DNA of 64,000 nt from Runella sp. SP2. GTDB taxonomy: Bacteria; Bacteroidota; Bacteroidia; Cytophagales; Spirosomataceae. The stretch lies in assembly GCF_003711225.1 (NCBI RefSeq), contig NZ_CP031030.1, positions 1,860,001-1,924,000 of the forward strand, given 5' to 3'. The notes under the pieces were generated by a model. That model did no database searches and was not told the origin of the DNA. It was given only the letters and a program-made list of their open reading frames with translations. Made by a program: the position numbers and the translations under genes. Below, piece after piece: positions 22,854 to 31,543 of the stretch. Every line of letters begins with the position of its first letter. Within the stretch, counting starts at the first letter, position 1.

Positions 22854-23725
22854 TAAACCGTTTCCAAGGCAAAAGCTTCTTTCAAGAAAGCCGACAACGG
22901 CGTTGTTTTACGGCTCAAAATAGTTTCAAGGATGGGTGAAGGCTGGTCGAAATCTTCGTTTTTCACCGCTGCGGCAAACAATACCGACATTAACACGATA
23001 CCTTCTGGCAAGCCAAATTGCTTCAAAGCCCCTTCAAATGCCGCTGGTTCAGGATTAATGTAAGGTACATTTTTACCCGACAACGTAGAAAGCTCCGCCG
23101 CGATTTCGGCAAATGAATAGGCTTCCGAACCCGTCAACGGATACGTTTTGTTTTCGTGGCCTTCGGTTGTTAAAATTGTGGCAGTCGCTTCTCCCAATTC
23201 TTGACGGGCCGCAAATGCTACTTTTCCATCTCCTGCTGGGAAGAAAACGCCCGTTTCTAAGACACCTGCTCCCAAAAATAGTGGGACAACCTCGAAATAA
23301 AGGCTATTTTGGAGAAAGGTGTACGTCAATCCGCTTTCTTTGATATAGTTTTCCGTCTGAAAATGGTCGCCCAACAAAGGCTTCAAGGGCGACTCGTTGA
23401 TGTCTTTCATTGCCACACCCGTATATAAAATATGCTTTACACCCGCATTTTTGGCGGCATCCACTACGTTTTTGTGTTGCCCCAAACGGTCATTAAAATC
23501 GTTGGAAGAAATTAAAAGCACTTTCTCAATGCCCTGTAATGCCGATGCCAACGATGCCTTGTCAAAATAGCTACCTACACGGATGCTAACCCCTTGGGCA
23601 GCGAGGTGTTTGGCTTTGGCTGCATCCCGCACCAAGACCGCGATTTCGCTTGCGGGCACTTTTGTAAGTAAATTTTCAACTACACTGCCTCCGAGTTGTC
23701 CTGTGGCGCCTGTTACTAATATCAT
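22853..23725 (-). CDS. NmrA-like NAD(P)H quinone oxidoreductase, QorB/YtfG type
   Basis: An atypical SDR of 290 residues. The nucleotide-binding motif is VTGATGQLGGSVVENLL at the N-terminus; AVLVRDAAKAKHL follows as the NADP-preferring strand 2 (Arg in place of Asp). GVKHILYTGVAM and NSLYFEVVPL match the QorB/YtfG line, which reduces quinones or reactive carbonyls. It is divergent from an HxlR-type regulator, a very common pairing in which the regulator senses electrophiles and controls the reductase. The shared intergenic region carries three evenly spaced AGTATAGC repeats. Confidence 0.9.
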   Translation of the reverse strand: MILVTGATGQLGGSVVENLLTKVPASEIAVLVRDAAKAKHLAAQGVSIRVGSYFDKASLASALQGIEKVLLISSNDFNDRLGQHKNVVDAAKNAGVKHILYTGVAMKDINESPLKPLLGDHFQTENYIKESGLTYTFLQNSLYFEVVPLFLGAGVLETGVFFPAGDGKVAFAARQELGEATATILTTEGHENKTYPLTGSEAYSFAEIAAELSTLSGKNVPYINPEPAAFEGALKQFGLPEGIVLMSVLFAAAVKNEDFDQPSPILETILSRKTTPLSAFLKEAFALETV

Positions 23726-23764
23726 GGATGTAAAAGTTTATGTGAATGTTTGTTTTGATGGTCA

Positions 23765-23772
23765 CAAAAGTA
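23765..23772 (-). promoter_or_regulatory. TAnnTTTG promoter element of the QorB-like gene
   Basis: TACTTTTG on the minus strand, 40 bases upstream of the ATG at 23725; nearly back-to-back with the element for the HxlR gene. Confidence 0.55.
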
Positions 23773-23775
23773 GGT

Positions 23776-23783
23776 TAACTTTG
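23776..23783 (+). promoter_or_regulatory. TAnnTTTG promoter element of the HxlR-type gene
   Basis: TAACTTTG on the plus strand; transcription would start just before the AGTATAGC repeats. Confidence 0.5.
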
Positions 23784-23791
23784 CTATGGAA

Positions 23792-23835
23792 AGTATAGCG
23801 ATATACAAAAGTATAGCACTATCATATAGTATAGC
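23792..23835. promoter_or_regulatory. Putative HxlR operator: three AGTATAGC repeats at 18-bp spacing
   Basis: AGTATAGC occurs at 23792, 23810 and 23828, exactly 18 bp apart, with an inverted GCTAT at 23783-23787. They fall over the -33 region of the QorB-like promoter and the start of the HxlR transcript, as expected for an autoregulated divergent repressor. Confidence 0.65.
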
Positions 23836-23850
23836 AACTTGAATATCAAC

Positions 23851-24249
23851 ATGATACAATCACTAAGGTCTGTCGAAAATGTAAAAAAATGCCCCGTCTC
23901 CTACGTTTTGGCCGTGCAAGACACGCTCAATGCCTTTCAGGGAAAGTGGAAAATGCCTATCATCGGGACGTTGCTGTTTGGTAAAAAACGGTTTAAGGAA
24001 ATCGAACGGGAAATCTCAAAAATCACTCCACGGATGCTTTCTCAAGAGTTGAAGGATTTGGAAGCCAACGGCATCATCAGTAGGAAGGTCTATAATACCA
24101 TTCCAGTTACAGTAGAATACGAACTCACCGAATCGGGGGAACAATTGCACAGGGTGATTGATACGATGATTGAGTGGGGATTGCAGCATCGCCAAACCAA
24201 CATTATGGACAATTTACCTGCGTTTAGCGATGTACGCAATGCAGGATAA
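23851..24249 (+). CDS. HxlR-family transcriptional regulator
   Basis: A winged-helix regulator of 132 residues starting at the ATG 23851. The core is CPVSYVLAVQDTLNAFQGKW, the winged HTH KRFKEIEREISKITPRMLSQ with ELKDLEANGIISRKVY, and the wing PVTVEYELTESG. The cysteine in KKCPVSY is the conserved N-terminal cysteine which in HypR/QorR-like members senses electrophiles or oxidants. It is divergent from the QorB-like reductase and probably controls both genes through the repeats at 23792-23835. Confidence 0.92.
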   Translation: MIQSLRSVENVKKCPVSYVLAVQDTLNAFQGKWKMPIIGTLLFGKKRFKEIEREISKITPRMLSQELKDLEANGIISRKVYNTIPVTVEYELTESGEQLHRVIDTMIEWGLQHRQTNIMDNLPAFSDVRNAG

Positions 24250-24293
24250 ATTGCGGGGAGGTATTTTATATGTCTTTTTGTGGCTAAATTTCC

Positions 24294-24301
24294 TACTTTT
24301 G
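24294..24301 (+). promoter_or_regulatory. TAnnTTTG promoter element of the YjdM-like gene
   Basis: TACTTTTG, 26 bases upstream of the ATG at 24328. Confidence 0.55.
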
Positions 24302-24327
24302 CGGCCTAATTAAAATAAAACCTTCCT

Positions 24328-24672
24328 ATGTCAGAATTTCCTCCTTGCCCCAAATGTGGTAGCGAATACGCTTATCCAAGCGATGGTATGTTAGTGTGCC
24401 CCGAATGTTTTCACGAATGGAACCCCGAAGATACGGAGGTAGAAGTGGTAGAAGGTGAGTTGAAAGTACTAGATGCCAACGGAAACGTCCTTCAAAACGG
24501 TGATTCGGTAGTGGTTATCAAAGATTTACCCGTGAAAGGTGCACCCAAACCCATTAAAGCGGGCACAAAAGTGAAAAATATCCGCCTCACCGACGGCGAC
24601 CACAACATCGACTGCAAAATCGACGGCTTTGGTTCGATGGGACTCAAATCGGAGTTTGTACGTAAGGCATAG
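24328..24672 (+). CDS. yjdM: Zinc-ribbon protein YjdM (PhnA family)
   Basis: A 114-residue protein with an N-terminal zinc ribbon ([12 protein letters not shown] and [10 protein letters not shown], four cysteines) and the C-terminal PhnA/SH3-like domain ([37 protein letters not shown]). The full length and both ends match YjdM of E. coli very closely. Despite the old name PhnA it is not a phosphonoacetate hydrolase; its function is not established. Monocistronic, with its own promoter element. Confidence 0.95.
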   Translation: MSEFPPCPKCGSEYAYPSDGMLVCPECFHEWNPEDTEVEVVEGELKVLDANGNVLQNGDSVVVIKDLPVKGAPKPIKAGTKVKNIRLTDGDHNIDCKIDGFGSMGLKSEFVRKA

Positions 24673-24757
24673 AGCCAAATTTCTCAAATCGTTCGAATGT
24701 AGAATTTCTCGGATTTATAAAACGATTCAAAAATTCACCCACGAACGATTTGCCTTT

Positions 24758-25462
24758 TTACATTTCCTTTTTTATCAGCTTCTCCACTCCTTCTCGGTAC
24801 GTCTCACCCACCGAAAATTCTTTTTCCCCCACAAAAACACTATTTTTTCGGATAGCGGTGATGCTCTTAATGGACAACAACCACGATTTGTGAATACGAA
24901 TAAACAGTCCTAAAGGCAACTCACTTTCTAAATGTTTGAAACTAGTACGTACAACCAAAGGTTTGTTGGAACTTTTAAGGTGAATTTTTACATAATCCCC
25001 CAAACCCTCAATCCACAAAATATCCTGAAAATGTACTTTGACTTGGCTATAGTCTGCATTGACAAAAAAGTAATCATTTGCCACAGTCATTGATTTTTGA
25101 TTTCTTAGCTCATGCAGTTCTTTCGCTCGATGACAAGCCCGTATAAATCGCTCCAAAGGAACAGGTTTAATAAGGTAATCAATCACTGCTAGTTCAAATC
25201 CTTCGAGTGCGTACTGTTTGTAAGCAGTTATAAAAACCACCATTGGGCGCTGTTCGAGGCTATTCACCAATTGCAACCCTGACAACCCGGGCATTTGAAT
25301 ATCGGCAAAAATCAACTCTATTTTTTCGGAGTGAAGAACTTTTATGGCCTCAAACGCATCTCCACACGCTGCCACTAAATGCAAAAAAGGCACTTTGCTA
25401 ATATTGTCTTGAAGAAGGCGTAAAGCCAGAGGTTCGTCGTCAATGGCGATGCAATGAATCAT
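24758..25462 (-). CDS. LytTR-type response regulator
   Basis: A 234-residue response regulator. The receiver domain has acidic residues in IAIDDEPLAL, the phospho-acceptor Asp54 (FADIQMPG), the switch Thr in FITAYK and the Lys in DYLIKPV. The C-terminal LytTR DNA-binding domain spans about residues 130-234 (FFVNADYSQVKVHFQDILWI, GDYVKIHL, FIRIHKSWLL). Start and kinase stop overlap in ATGA. In Bacteroidota such pairs usually control surface or transport genes next door, here possibly the small barrel protein at 26552. Confidence 0.95.
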   Translation of the reverse strand: MIHCIAIDDEPLALRLLQDNISKVPFLHLVAACGDAFEAIKVLHSEKIELIFADIQMPGLSGLQLVNSLEQRPMVVFITAYKQYALEGFELAVIDYLIKPVPLERFIRACHRAKELHELRNQKSMTVANDYFFVNADYSQVKVHFQDILWIEGLGDYVKIHLKSSNKPLVVRTSFKHLESELPLGLFIRIHKSWLLSIKSITAIRKNSVFVGEKEFSVGETYREGVEKLIKKEM

Positions 25463-26529
25463 AGTGCCTTTTTATTCTCGTTGAAACTATTTTTGAGGTG
25501 TAATGCCAATTGAACTAAAAACCAACCGTCTCGTTCGGTAATCATTAGACGATGTTGACTGGGGTACAGCAATTCCAAACGTCGCTTGACATTGGCGAGT
25601 CCAATACCTGAAACCCTGTCTTTTTGGATATTTTTTGGGTTGTATTTATTATTTACTTCAAATAAAAGTTCATTTTTCTTTATTTCTAACTTAATCTCAA
25701 TGACTGGGTTTTCAACCATGCCATAGCCATGTTTAAAAGCATTTTCCACAAAGGGAATCAACAACATCGGCTCAATCGTTTGCCAGCTTTCCGTGACCTT
25801 GAGTTGCTTATGTATCTGAATTTTTGAACCAAAACGTTGGCTCTGAAGCGCAATGTAACTTTCGAGGTACATTGCTTCGTTGTGTAGCGTCACTTTTTCT
25901 TCGTCGGTTTCGTACAACATATACTGCAATAGCGTCGAGAGCTGCACCACCGTATCTTCCAATTCTTCGCTCTTGAGGCGCACCATCGCCACTATATTAT
26001 TCAGGACATTAAACAAAAAATGGGGACTGATTTGAGAGCGCAAAAAAGCAAGTTCGGTTTTTAAATTTTCTTTTTGGCGCTCACTGTTTGCGTAGTCTGC
26101 ATTGATTTTATCCCAAAAAGCCTTCAAAGCGATACTGGTCAGTAACGTCAATAAGAACAAGCTAATATTGTGATAGGTAGCCCGCCCTAGCTGTGGTTGT
26201 ATAGGTATATTAAGCAGTTCAAAAAGTGCATAATCAATAAGAATCATCACAACAAATACACCGACTTGGCTCAAAATAAAAAGCACAAATCGCCTTGTAT
26301 ATAGCAGTTGTGGAATGATGAATTGTGTATTCAAATAAAAGTAGGCAATCTTGATAACTTTATTGAGTTGATTGAGCTCGTAAAACATGTTTCTATGGTA
26401 GCTTTCACGCGCAGAATCCGTAAAATCCGACAGTAAAATAATATCTGGTAGCATTAAAAACAGTACCCAGGCCGAAAGGTGCAATAGCGGGGTTTTATAC
26501 TTTAAAAGAATGTTTTTAAGCCTTACCAT
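25459..26529 (-). CDS. LytS-like sensor histidine kinase (His_kinase family)
   Basis: A 356-residue sensor kinase. Four hydrophobic segments in the first 135 residues form the membrane sensor (for example LLHLSAWVLFLMLPDIILL and VLFILSQVGVFVVMILIDYA). The phospho-acceptor motif is LRSQISPHFLFNVLNNIVA with His170, followed by the ATPase domain with LIPFVENAFKHGYG and GIGLANVKRRLELLY. No extracytoplasmic domain is present, so the signal is likely membrane-related. Second gene of a three-gene unit, 22 bases after the barrel protein gene. Confidence 0.95.
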   Translation of the reverse strand: MVRLKNILLKYKTPLLHLSAWVLFLMLPDIILLSDFTDSARESYHRNMFYELNQLNKVIKIAYFYLNTQFIIPQLLYTRRFVLFILSQVGVFVVMILIDYALFELLNIPIQPQLGRATYHNISLFLLTLLTSIALKAFWDKINADYANSERQKENLKTELAFLRSQISPHFLFNVLNNIVAMVRLKSEELEDTVVQLSTLLQYMLYETDEEKVTLHNEAMYLESYIALQSQRFGSKIQIHKQLKVTESWQTIEPMLLIPFVENAFKHGYGMVENPVIEIKLEIKKNELLFEVNNKYNPKNIQKDRVSGIGLANVKRRLELLYPSQHRLMITERDGWFLVQLALHLKNSFNENKKAL

Positions 26530-26551
26530 TGAATCAAAAAAACGAGTTTAA

Positions 26552-27208
26552 CTACATAAATTTGTACTGAAAAAAAATCCCGACGTTACTTTTAACGTTT
26601 TTGGCGGGGTCGTAGTAATCTTGATTCAGCCCTAAGCCCGTCGAAAATCCCTTGTGAGACACTCCAAGGCGAATCACGGCCGCACTGCGTTCGTGAGTTG
26701 ATGCGGCAACATTGTGGACGTATAACCCCTGCAAACGTCCATACAGGTTGAACTTCTTATCTTTAGGTGTGTATTCAAGATGAGCATAATTCGCCAATGT
26801 AGGCTGCTTTTTGAGATCAATCGTTGGATTGGCGACCAACACAAACTTTTTATTGGCATACACATACTCCAACCCCGCAATGGGTGAAAATCCCTTGAAC
26901 GAGCTAAACGTCCCCCCCATAGTAACGCGTATCCCCTTGAATACATCATAGCTTAGTTGTACGTTTGAAAATAGTTCGTTGTTGGTTTTATCGGTGTTAG
27001 AGTAGTCGCCCGCTAACGTGGAAAGTGAAAAGAAGCCAAATTTACTTTGTGGGAAGTTTTTGATAATAGTCGTTTGTCCTTGAAGACGATTGTGGCCAAA
27101 CAAAAACTCAACGGGAGTAGGTTTGGGAGGGGAAACGACTGGCTTTTCTTGGGCACATACCGCCGTCGAGAATAGGACTAGAAACAAAATAAAAATACGT
27201 TGTTGCAT
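26552..27208 (-). CDS. Small outer-membrane beta-barrel-like protein
   Basis: A 218-residue exported protein with signal peptide MQQRIFILFLVLFSTAVCAQ. The mature part alternates hydrophobic and polar residues in strands (FGFFSLSTLAG, VQLSYDVFKGIRVTMGGTFS, RLQGLYVHNVA, FSTGLGLNQDYYD) and ends in an aromatic strand VGIFFQYKFM, as expected for an outer-membrane barrel of about 8 to 10 strands. I do not recognise a named family. It is first in the operon with the kinase and response regulator, so it may be linked with their signal or be controlled by them. Confidence 0.75.
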   Translation of the reverse strand: MQQRIFILFLVLFSTAVCAQEKPVVSPPKPTPVEFLFGHNRLQGQTTIIKNFPQSKFGFFSLSTLAGDYSNTDKTNNELFSNVQLSYDVFKGIRVTMGGTFSSFKGFSPIAGLEYVYANKKFVLVANPTIDLKKQPTLANYAHLEYTPKDKKFNLYGRLQGLYVHNVAASTHERSAAVIRLGVSHKGFSTGLGLNQDYYDPAKNVKSNVGIFFQYKFM

Positions 27209-27348
27209 GGTTTAGTTTTTTTAATCAATAGGGTTTGCCCAAAACTACGGTACTGTAAAATACAACCATTTGAAATGATGTCAATTCCTGATTTTTTGCG
27301 GTCAACTCCTAATTCTTCTTTACCGTTGAATTTATTGGGCTCTTCCAC

Positions 27349-27356
27349 TAACTTTG
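27349..27356 (+). promoter_or_regulatory. TAnnTTTG promoter element of the secreted hydrolase
   Basis: TAACTTTG with a TTG at 27326-27328, 20 bases upstream of it, a good -33/-7 spacing for this phylum. Confidence 0.55.
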
Positions 27357-27382
27357 GCTGTTTACTTAATCTTTAACCTTTC

Positions 27383-28681
27383 ATGAAAATACTACACCTT
27401 ACCAAAGTCATTTGTTTTGCGCTTTTGTGCGCACTTTTTTTTGGCGTCCCCGCTTATGCTCAATCTTCTAAAGACTACACCCTTGTGGTGGAGGGCTACG
27501 ATTGGGGGCCTGCGGTTAGCAAAGTAATTGTTGCGCTGGATGCACCCTCAAACAATGTTGATTTTAGAGATTTTACCGTTGCCGTGACGCGGAGTTCGGA
27601 CTGCGCCACGATACCCGATGCCCTCAAAAGCGGCAATCGGACGGTGGTCTTTGCCTACATTTCCGATGCCCAAGGTTATCGAATCAAAGAAGGTTCGCAC
27701 GCTACGCTCGTGCTGGCCGTAGCGCCCAACATGCCTCTTTCTTCACCTTTTCAGTACTCGCAGACTGGCCAATGCCGAGGCAATTCGTGGGTTAACTATC
27801 AAGTGACCGCTACAAACACCAAAACCAATCAGGTGTGGAACAAAGAAAAAGCAAGACTTCGTTCAGGCATCGACGAGTTTGATTTGACAGGAAAATATGA
27901 GTACGAAGCGGGCAAAACCATGTCGTACGCGGCTTTTACCCCTAAAAACAAGTCAGCCAAAAATCCCTTGATTATTTGGTTGCACGGTGGTGGTGAGGGT
28001 GGCACCGACCCCACCATTCCGCTGATTGGCAACAAAGCTTTCAATTATGCCTCTGTCGATATTCAAAAATACTTTGACGCCGCTTACGTATTGGTGCCTC
28101 AGTGCCCTGGTGCGTGGATGCACAACAAGGAGGGCGTAATGCAGCCTGGCTCGGGCGAGGACGTATATAACGTAGGGTTGATGGCGCTCATCAAAGCGTA
28201 CGTGGCCCAGCACCCCGACATTGACCCCAAGCGTATTTACGTGGGTGGCTGCTCAAACGGCGGCTACATGGCGCTCAAGTTGATCTTAAAAGAACCTTCC
28301 TATTTTGCAGCGGGTTACATTAGTGCCTTGGCCTACCAATCGCAGTACATTACCGACGCCCAAATCAGCAGCATCAAAAATGTGCCGATGTGGTTTATCC
28401 ACTGCAAAGAAGACGCCACAACTAAGCCTGATTTGACGGTAGTACCTGTTTATGAACGTCTGAAAAAGGCAGGGGCAAAAAATGTTTTTTTTAGCTACTA
28501 CGACCACGTAACCGACCTTTCGGGCTTTTTTGGTGGCGACAATTATTACTACAACGGCCACTGGTCGTGGATTTACTCACACGTAAACCACGCCCAACTC
28601 GACTACGACGGCTCGCTCGTTCGCCTCAACGGCCGTCCTACCACCATCATGGAATGGATGGCCGCGCAGCGGAAGAAGTAG
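27383..28681 (+). CDS. Secreted alpha/beta-hydrolase (esterase/prolyl-oligopeptidase-like)
   Basis: A 432-residue secreted enzyme with signal peptide cleaved after GVPAYAQ. The N-terminal 150 residues form a separate strand-rich domain with a cysteine pair (SSDCATIP, GQCRGNSW) that looks like an accessory Ig-like fold. The catalytic domain starts near TMSYAAFTPK and has the oxyanion loop WLHGGGEGG, the nucleophile GGCSNGGYMALKL, and a C-terminal histidine in HWSWIYSHVNH. Related enzymes hydrolyse esters or peptides outside the cell; the substrate is unknown. It is the second secreted hydrolase in 8 kb. Confidence 0.87.
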   Translation: MKILHLTKVICFALLCALFFGVPAYAQSSKDYTLVVEGYDWGPAVSKVIVALDAPSNNVDFRDFTVAVTRSSDCATIPDALKSGNRTVVFAYISDAQGYRIKEGSHATLVLAVAPNMPLSSPFQYSQTGQCRGNSWVNYQVTATNTKTNQVWNKEKARLRSGIDEFDLTGKYEYEAGKTMSYAAFTPKNKSAKNPLIIWLHGGGEGGTDPTIPLIGNKAFNYASVDIQKYFDAAYVLVPQCPGAWMHNKEGVMQPGSGEDVYNVGLMALIKAYVAQHPDIDPKRIYVGGCSNGGYMALKLILKEPSYFAAGYISALAYQSQYITDAQISSIKNVPMWFIHCKEDATTKPDLTVVPVYERLKKAGAKNVFFSYYDHVTDLSGFFGGDNYYYNGHWSWIYSHVNHAQLDYDGSLVRLNGRPTTIMEWMAAQRKK

Positions 28682-28690
28682 GGTGACTCT

Positions 28691-28809
28691 GGGTGTACGA
28701 TATATTGCAGTTGACTAGGCTGACTTTTATGTTTACTATGTGTTTATTCTAATTTGCTCTATGTGTTTTAGAATAAATGCTCCTAAATCCTGCATTTATT
28801 CGTACACCC
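28691..28809. repeat. Nested inverted repeats, MITE-like 119-bp unit
   Basis: Outer 9-bp arms GGGTGTACG (28691-28699) and CGTACACCC (28801-28809) enclose a second perfect pair GAATAAATGC/GCATTTATTC (28771-28780 and 28792-28801). The inner loop shares AATAAATGCTCCTAA with the hairpin at 44507-44557. No coding potential inside. Confidence 0.6.
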
Positions 28810-28897
28810 CTGACTTGGGAACATTGATGCTGAGCAAATTATAACGTATTTTCACCCCCAAAATTAACTTGAAAGTATAATTCGTATCATCTCGCAA

Positions 28898-29569
28898 ATG
28901 GCAAAGTGGTTTCCTTTTCTTCTATATATAACTGTCTCAAATGCGTTATGGGCGCAGCATACATTTCTAATTACCCAAGCTCCCCACAATTATACAGTCA
29001 AGGTGAAGGTTGAAAAATGTACAGAATCTAACTGCCATGGAAAGGGGACAATAGAGTTAATGTCCAGCACTAAAAAAGGTGTTTCTCAAGTATTTACGTC
29101 GAAAAATATTGATTTTGATATTGTGAAGGGTAAAAACAATGTCATAAAATACGACCAACAGCAAGTACTAAAGTTTGATGATTTTAACTTTGATAATCAA
29201 ATTGACCTTGCCATTCGGAACGGCAACAACGGCAGCTATGGAGCACCAACGTACGACATTTATGTGTTCAACAGTACGAAACAACGTTTTGTCAAAAGCG
29301 AAGAATTGACTGATTTGGTATTGGATAACTTGGGCATGTTCGAGGTGGATCACGCGCGTAAACGATTGATTTGCAAGGACAAATCAGGTTGCTGTTTGCT
29401 TCTAAAAACCGAGTACGAGGTCGTCTTCAGAAAAGGACTCAGAAAAGTACGCGAAGTTGAAGAAGATTCTGATGGTGAAACTGTAAAAGTGACGACCCGT
29501 GAACTAAAAAATGGACAGTGGGTATCCAACGTTAAAAAGTACAAAGTGGCATATTATTACAAACAGTAA
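28898..29569 (+). CDS. Exported protein, XAC2610-like
   Basis: A 223-residue protein with signal peptide MAKWFPFLLYITVSNALWAQ. The central stretch DDFNFDNQIDLAIRNGNNGS followed by PTYDIYVFNSTKQRFVKSEE is the pattern of the XAC2610/FG-GAP-like group, a calcium-loop beta fold first described in Xanthomonas exported proteins. A pair of cysteine patches (KCTESNCHG and KSGCCLL) may form disulfides. The function is unknown. It sits alone between the hydrolase and a small membrane protein gene. Confidence 0.75.
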   Translation: MAKWFPFLLYITVSNALWAQHTFLITQAPHNYTVKVKVEKCTESNCHGKGTIELMSSTKKGVSQVFTSKNIDFDIVKGKNNVIKYDQQQVLKFDDFNFDNQIDLAIRNGNNGSYGAPTYDIYVFNSTKQRFVKSEELTDLVLDNLGMFEVDHARKRLICKDKSGCCLLLKTEYEVVFRKGLRKVREVEEDSDGETVKVTTRELKNGQWVSNVKKYKVAYYYKQ

Positions 29570-29580
29570 CGACTGCTACT

Positions 29581-29588
29581 TATCTTTG
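29581..29588 (+). promoter_or_regulatory. TAnnTTTG promoter element of the small membrane protein
   Basis: TATCTTTG, followed by TGCCAA. It overlaps the GTG of the longer frame, which supports the downstream ATG at 29612 as the start. Confidence 0.5.
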
Positions 29589-29611
29589 TGCCAAACAAAC
29601 CCACGTTAAAC

Positions 29612-29875
29612 ATGGAAAATCCGTTTGGCACAAAAGATTATGGGCATTTAACGCTCGACGAATTGAGGGACGAAGAGAAAAAGCTAAAGTCGCAACGCAT
29701 CCCGATGGCGATTTTTGTTGGCTTTTTGGTCGGAATTGCCATTTATTCAGCGACCCACAATGGCAAATTCCTTCCCGTCATTTTGATGATTACGGCTTTT
29801 ATGATTGGTCGCAATGCCACTAATAAACTCAGAAACCTCCAAGCTGAAATTCAACGTAGAAATAGCCCATTTTAG
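29612..29875 (+). CDS. Small two-span membrane protein
   Basis: An 87-residue protein starting MENPFGTKDYGHLTLDELRD. After a charged N-terminus it has two hydrophobic segments (IPMAIFVGFLVGIAIYSA and FLPVILMITAFMIGRNAT) separated by a short HNGK turn, then a basic, coiled-coil-like tail (NKLRNLQAEIQRRN). It resembles the small 'redox-active disulfide-free' membrane proteins common in Bacteroidota, but I cannot name it. It converges on the antiporter gene with 7 bases between them. Confidence 0.7.
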   Translation: MENPFGTKDYGHLTLDELRDEEKKLKSQRIPMAIFVGFLVGIAIYSATHNGKFLPVILMITAFMIGRNATNKLRNLQAEIQRRNSPF

Positions 29876-29882
29876 GCTGCCC

Positions 29883-31466
29883 TTATTCGTTCAATCGGGC
29901 CTCTTCTAAGTCTAATTCGTGCTCTTTTCGGCGAAGCAATTCATCCGAATAGCTTTTCTCATTTCGTAGTTTATAAAGCTCACGGCGGCGTACGTTAACC
30001 AACTCCAGCAACATACGGCGGTATTTGGGCAAAAAGTGAGGCACCGCTTTCTCGGTATCTTCCTTTAATAATTTCTGATTGGCAATTTCGGACATTCGTT
30101 GGTACCGATCTTTGATACGAATATAGGCATCAATGGTTTCAAGTTCTGCAACGTAGTTAGTTTGCAAATGATTGAGCGCGGCATCTGCCAACCGAAGTCG
30201 AATCTCTACCTCTTGTTCTTTATCTTCGTTTTCTTCCTCACTGATTTTCAACCAACGAATAATAGGTGATAAACTGAGCCCTTGCAATACCAACGTAAAC
30301 AAAATCACAACAAAGGTGATAAAAAGTAGTAAGTCGCGGTGGGGGAAAGGAATACCTTCTTTCAGCGTCAAAGGAATGGCCAAAGCAGACGCCAACGAAA
30401 CTACGCCCCGCATTCCGCTCCAAGCAATCAAAAACTCATTCCGCCAACTCAACTTACGTTCCCTCTTATTGAGAAAACACGACAAGTACATACCAGAAAA
30501 TACCCACATTAGCCTTATTAGCACCACTAATACACTTATCACTAATCCGTAAAAAACAAGTTCGGTCAAGGAATACAACTCAAGCGCCATAAAAATGGCG
30601 GGGAGCTGGAGGCCAATCAGGATAAAGACAAATCCATTGAGGATAAAAATAAAAACATCCCACACCGAATAGGCTTGAATGCGGGTATTGTAGGAAAACA
30701 TTTCGTGCGAACGATAGCTCAAAAACAACCCGCCGCTTACTACCGCCATCACCCCCGAAGTGTGAAAATGTTCGGCAACGATGTACATCAAATACGGAGA
30801 AATAACGGTCAAAGAAGTATCAATACTGGCCGTGGTAGGCAAGTATTTGTGGATATAAAAAAGCACAAAACCAAAGACTAATCCAATCAAAACACCTACC
30901 CCTGCCACGACAAAAAAGTTGGTAGCTGCGTTGGTAAACGTAAATTCTCCCGTCAGAACCGCAGCTAACGCAAATCGAAAAACAATCAATGACGACGCAT
31001 CGTTGATGAGGCTTTCACCCTCTAAAATGGTGACGACACGCTTGGGTACTTTCACGGTTTGTAGCACCGACGTCGCCGCGACTGCATCGGGTGGTGAAAT
31101 GATGCCCCCCAACAGAAAACCCAGCGCCAACGGAAAATCAGGAATTAAAACCTTCATCACGAGCGCAACCGCCGTGGAAGTAAAAAATACGAGTCCAAAG
31201 GCCATCATGCTAATCGTTCGACGTGCGGCCCAAAACTCTCGCCATGAAGTGTACCAAGCCGCCGCGTATAATATTGGGGGCAAAAAAATGAGAAAAACAA
31301 TATCGGGATGTAAAGTAACAACTGGAATGCCAGGAATAAAGCTAATCACCAAGCCCGCAAGTACCAAAAAAATGGGGTACGGAACTTTTAGCTTTTCACT
31401 GAGCATCGACAGCATCGACACGGCCATCAAAAGGGTTACAATAAGCAGTAAATTTTCGTGGATCAT
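29883..31466 (-). CDS. Na+/H+ antiporter, CPA1 family
   Basis: A 527-residue inner-membrane cation/proton exchanger. The ATG at 31466 (MIHENLLLIVTLLMAVSML) is taken, as the longer start adds only polar residues. About twelve spans are seen, with the ion-binding region GGIISPPDAVAATSVLQ and the conserved ESLINDASSLIVFRFALAAV typical of NhaP/YjcE-like CPA1 proteins, and WRNEFLIAWSGMRGVVSLA in a late span. A cytoplasmic tail of about 110 residues rich in Glu, Arg and Lys forms helices. It regulates internal pH and sodium. Divergent from the PfkB kinase gene. Confidence 0.94.
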   Translation of the reverse strand: MIHENLLLIVTLLMAVSMLSMLSEKLKVPYPIFLVLAGLVISFIPGIPVVTLHPDIVFLIFLPPILYAAAWYTSWREFWAARRTISMMAFGLVFFTSTAVALVMKVLIPDFPLALGFLLGGIISPPDAVAATSVLQTVKVPKRVVTILEGESLINDASSLIVFRFALAAVLTGEFTFTNAATNFFVVAGVGVLIGLVFGFVLFYIHKYLPTTASIDTSLTVISPYLMYIVAEHFHTSGVMAVVSGGLFLSYRSHEMFSYNTRIQAYSVWDVFIFILNGFVFILIGLQLPAIFMALELYSLTELVFYGLVISVLVVLIRLMWVFSGMYLSCFLNKRERKLSWRNEFLIAWSGMRGVVSLASALAIPLTLKEGIPFPHRDLLLFITFVVILFTLVLQGLSLSPIIRWLKISEEENEDKEQEVEIRLRLADAALNHLQTNYVAELETIDAYIRIKDRYQRMSEIANQKLLKEDTEKAVPHFLPKYRRMLLELVNVRRRELYKLRNEKSYSDELLRRKEHELDLEEARLNE

Positions 31467-31515
31467 GGGAGAATGTACATGTGGATTTGGTAAAGTTAGC
31501 AAAATCAATCAAATT

Positions 31516-31523
31516 TAATTTTG
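31516..31523 (+). promoter_or_regulatory. TAnnTTTG promoter element of the PfkB kinase
   Basis: TAATTTTG, 20 bases upstream of the ATG at 31544. Confidence 0.55.
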
Positions 31524-31543
31524 ACTAACGTTTCCAAAAATAT

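Noticed and set aside
30919..31518. 199-codon plus-strand frame inside the antiporter gene
   Set aside because: Lies antisense to the well-conserved ion-binding region of the CPA1 antiporter; shadow frame.
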